A stretch of DNA of 64,000 nt from UBA8437 sp964646205 (GTDB lineage: Bacteria > Planctomycetota > Planctomycetia > Planctomycetales > Planctomycetaceae), in assembly GCA_964646205.1 (NCBI GenBank), contig CAZYAZ010000002.1, forward strand, positions 104,922 to 168,921, in the 5' to 3' direction. The translations under genes and the position numbers were made by a program. Each line of letters starts with the position of its first letter. The stretch's first letter is position 1. Under the pieces are notes generated by a model. That model saw nothing but the letters and a program-made list of their open reading frames with translations, was not told where the DNA came from and made no database searches. Shown piece by piece: positions 62,773-64,000 of this stretch.

Positions 62773-64000
62773 CATTGCACGTACCGGGTCCGCGGCGATC
62801 CTGTTGTCACCCCTGCGAAGCGTGGTGACCGTCCTGGCCGTCGTTGTTGTGCTGGTTCCTTACCTGGTCGGCACCGGCCTGGTCGAGGGGCTGAGACAGG
62901 AGGCCCGGATCGCGATTGGTGCCGACGCTCCCTCGGGACAGGATCAACTGCCAGATCTCTATGTTGCAGCCAACCAGTTCGGACGCCGGGTGCCAATTCC
63001 GGTGTCCCTGGCCAAAACGATCGGAGAGTTCGATGGCGTGATCAGGGTGGTTCCCCGGATCGTCGGCAGGATCACACTGGGCAAGGACAATGTCGAAGCC
63101 GTTCTGGTGGGGATGCCGCGAGAGGAACTCCATCGGCAGGGATCGACGGTCCAACAATTGACTCGCCTGATCGATGGGGAATTGCCCGGATCGGGACAGG
63201 ATGAGAGTCCCGAGCTGGTGATTGGTTCCGGGTTGGCCCAGCAACTGGATTTGCAGGTCGACACCGTGCTTCCGCCGATATTTCGGAGCGGCGGTGGCGA
63301 AAAAACTCCACGGATCACGGGAATCTTCCAGTCGGACATTTCTCCCTGGCAGTCGCGAATGATTCTGACCACCTTCGAGTCGGCCTCGGACATCTTCGGT
63401 CAGCGGGGGTTGGCGACCGACCTGCTCGTCTTCTGTCGCCGCGGCCAGCCTGAAGCGATTCGATCGCGGATTCTGCAATCGATTCCAGGTTCCCCGGAGG
63501 GTGATGTCGGAAATCTCCAGTCGTCGGTCACCTCGCGGACGGATCTGGAATCTTTACTTCCGGCCGGTCTGGGGCACCGGGAAGGTGTCTTCAACCTGCT
63601 GTTCGTGGTCGCATTCGCCGTCGGCATTCTCGTGATACTGGTCACATCGGGATTTGGACGTTCCGAGCGTCGTCGCGAGATCGGTATTCTCAAGGCCACT
63701 GGCTGGCAGACCGACGAGATCATGATCCGTAGCCTTGTCGAGAGCGTGTTGCTGGGACTGGCGAGTGCTGCCATCGCAATTTTGCTGGCCCTGGTGTGGC
63801 TCAAGTGGTTCAACGGATTCTGGATCGCCGGGGTCTTCCTGGCGGGAGTGGAGATCCAGCCGTCATTCACGGTGCCCTGCATCCTCGCTGCTCAACCGGT
63901 CGGTTTGGCGGTGTTGGTCGCCTGCCTGGTGGTCACCACAGGGTCGGCCTACTCGACGTGGCGCAGTGCCGTGACCCCACCCGCGGAGGCCATGAGATGA
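62756..64000 (+). CDS. FtsX-like ABC transporter permease (MacB/LolC type)
   Basis: This 414-aa permease has one N-terminal helix (SVVTVLAVVVVLVPYLVGTG) and a large extracytoplasmic domain (residues about 40-275). Three C-terminal helices follow, with the FtsX pattern GRSERRREIGILKATGWQTDEI between two of them. It ends at the window edge (TGA 63998-64000). MacB/LolC permeases work by mechanotransmission with a separate ATPase, which should lie just downstream. Linkage to the NosL-like gene recalls nosDFYL operons. Confidence 0.88.
   Translation: MSSFLSIARTGSAAILLSPLRSVVTVLAVVVVLVPYLVGTGLVEGLRQEARIAIGADAPSGQDQLPDLYVAANQFGRRVPIPVSLAKTIGEFDGVIRVVPRIVGRITLGKDNVEAVLVGMPREELHRQGSTVQQLTRLIDGELPGSGQDESPELVIGSGLAQQLDLQVDTVLPPIFRSGGGEKTPRITGIFQSDISPWQSRMILTTFESASDIFGQRGLATDLLVFCRRGQPEAIRSRILQSIPGSPEGDVGNLQSSVTSRTDLESLLPAGLGHREGVFNLLFVVAFAVGILVILVTSGFGRSERRREIGILKATGWQTDEIMIRSLVESVLLGLASAAIAILLALVWLKWFNGFWIAGVFLAGVEIQPSFTVPCILAAQPVGLAVLVACLVVTTGSAYSTWRSAVTPPAEAMR

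Overview
The window looks like a GC-rich chromosome fragment of a Planctomycetota bacterium, probably marine. This rests on gene content: a CxPxR-type sulfatase, a DUF1501 plus DUF1549/DUF1553 pair, several exported PQQ-type beta-propellers, CRTAC1-like FG-GAP/VCBS proteins, a glycoside hydrolase 123-like protein, SMP-30 and lactonase propellers, many Gfo/Idh/MocA and enolase-superfamily enzymes, and lone housekeeping genes (truD, proC, leuA-like) among them. One run of 100 Ns (56517-56616) inside a gene marks a scaffold gap, so this is a draft or metagenome assembly. I saw no rRNA, tRNA, CRISPR array or insertion sequence.

The most notable signal is three genes that read straight through an in-frame TGA and continue in the same frame: a thioredoxin-fold-like exported protein (406 to 1, minus; TGA at 215-217), an exported AhpC/TlpA-like redoxin (5228 to 4203, minus; TGA at 5016-5018) and an exported coiled/TPR-like protein (21437-22471, plus; TGA at 22211-22213). 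In each the TGA is followed by a Pro codon. In two it gives a UxxC redox motif (UPKC, UPGC). In each a GC-rich hairpin with a 5-nt loop containing G lies where bacterial SECIS elements sit, about 16-37 nt after the UGA. For the third gene a strong intrinsic terminator follows the downstream TAG, not the TGA. I read these as selenoproteins. Ordinary TGA stops elsewhere, including ATGA overlaps between genes, argue against a changed genetic code. No sel genes are in the window.

Layout. 1-9.9 kb: selenoprotein 1, an HpbD-like enolase-superfamily enzyme, a beta-barrel-like protein, a sulfatase, selenoprotein 2, two exported lactonase-type propellers, and a divergent MDR dehydrogenase / 2-hydroxyacid dehydrogenase pair. 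10-16.2 kb: truD, converging on a minus-strand operon of a small SSS-symporter partner, the SSS symporter, an amidohydrolase, a DSD1-type PLP enzyme and a RecA/KaiC-like ATPase. 16.4-22.5 kb: proC-HD, a VCBS protein, a protealysin-like protease, a leucine-rich-repeat lipoprotein and selenoprotein 3. 22.6-28 kb: a giant propeller/methyltransferase/malectin fusion, a cupin and an M20 peptidase. 28-32.2 kb: a tightly overlapped operon of a ThDP enzyme, a 3-hydroxyacyl-CoA dehydrogenase-like protein and a PLP decarboxylase.

32.3-46.9 kb is a carbohydrate-catabolism area: GH123-like protein, PQQ propellers, two MFS transporters (one with EF-hand-like loops), a DapA-family aldolase, three Gfo/Idh proteins and a Tat-exported galactonate-dehydratase-like enzyme. 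47-55.6 kb: a TlpA-like thioredoxin with ordinary Cys, leuA-like, the DUF1501/DUF1549 pair, a Nudix hydrolase and a tandem metallo-beta-lactamase-fold protein. 55.6-60.7 kb: a CRTAC1 protein with DQPPV/DQPA repeats, a GT-C glycosyltransferase and a lipoprotein. 61-64 kb: a four-gene overlapping operon (polytopic protein, NosL-like protein, small Cys-rich protein, FtsX-type ABC permease) that runs to the window edge.
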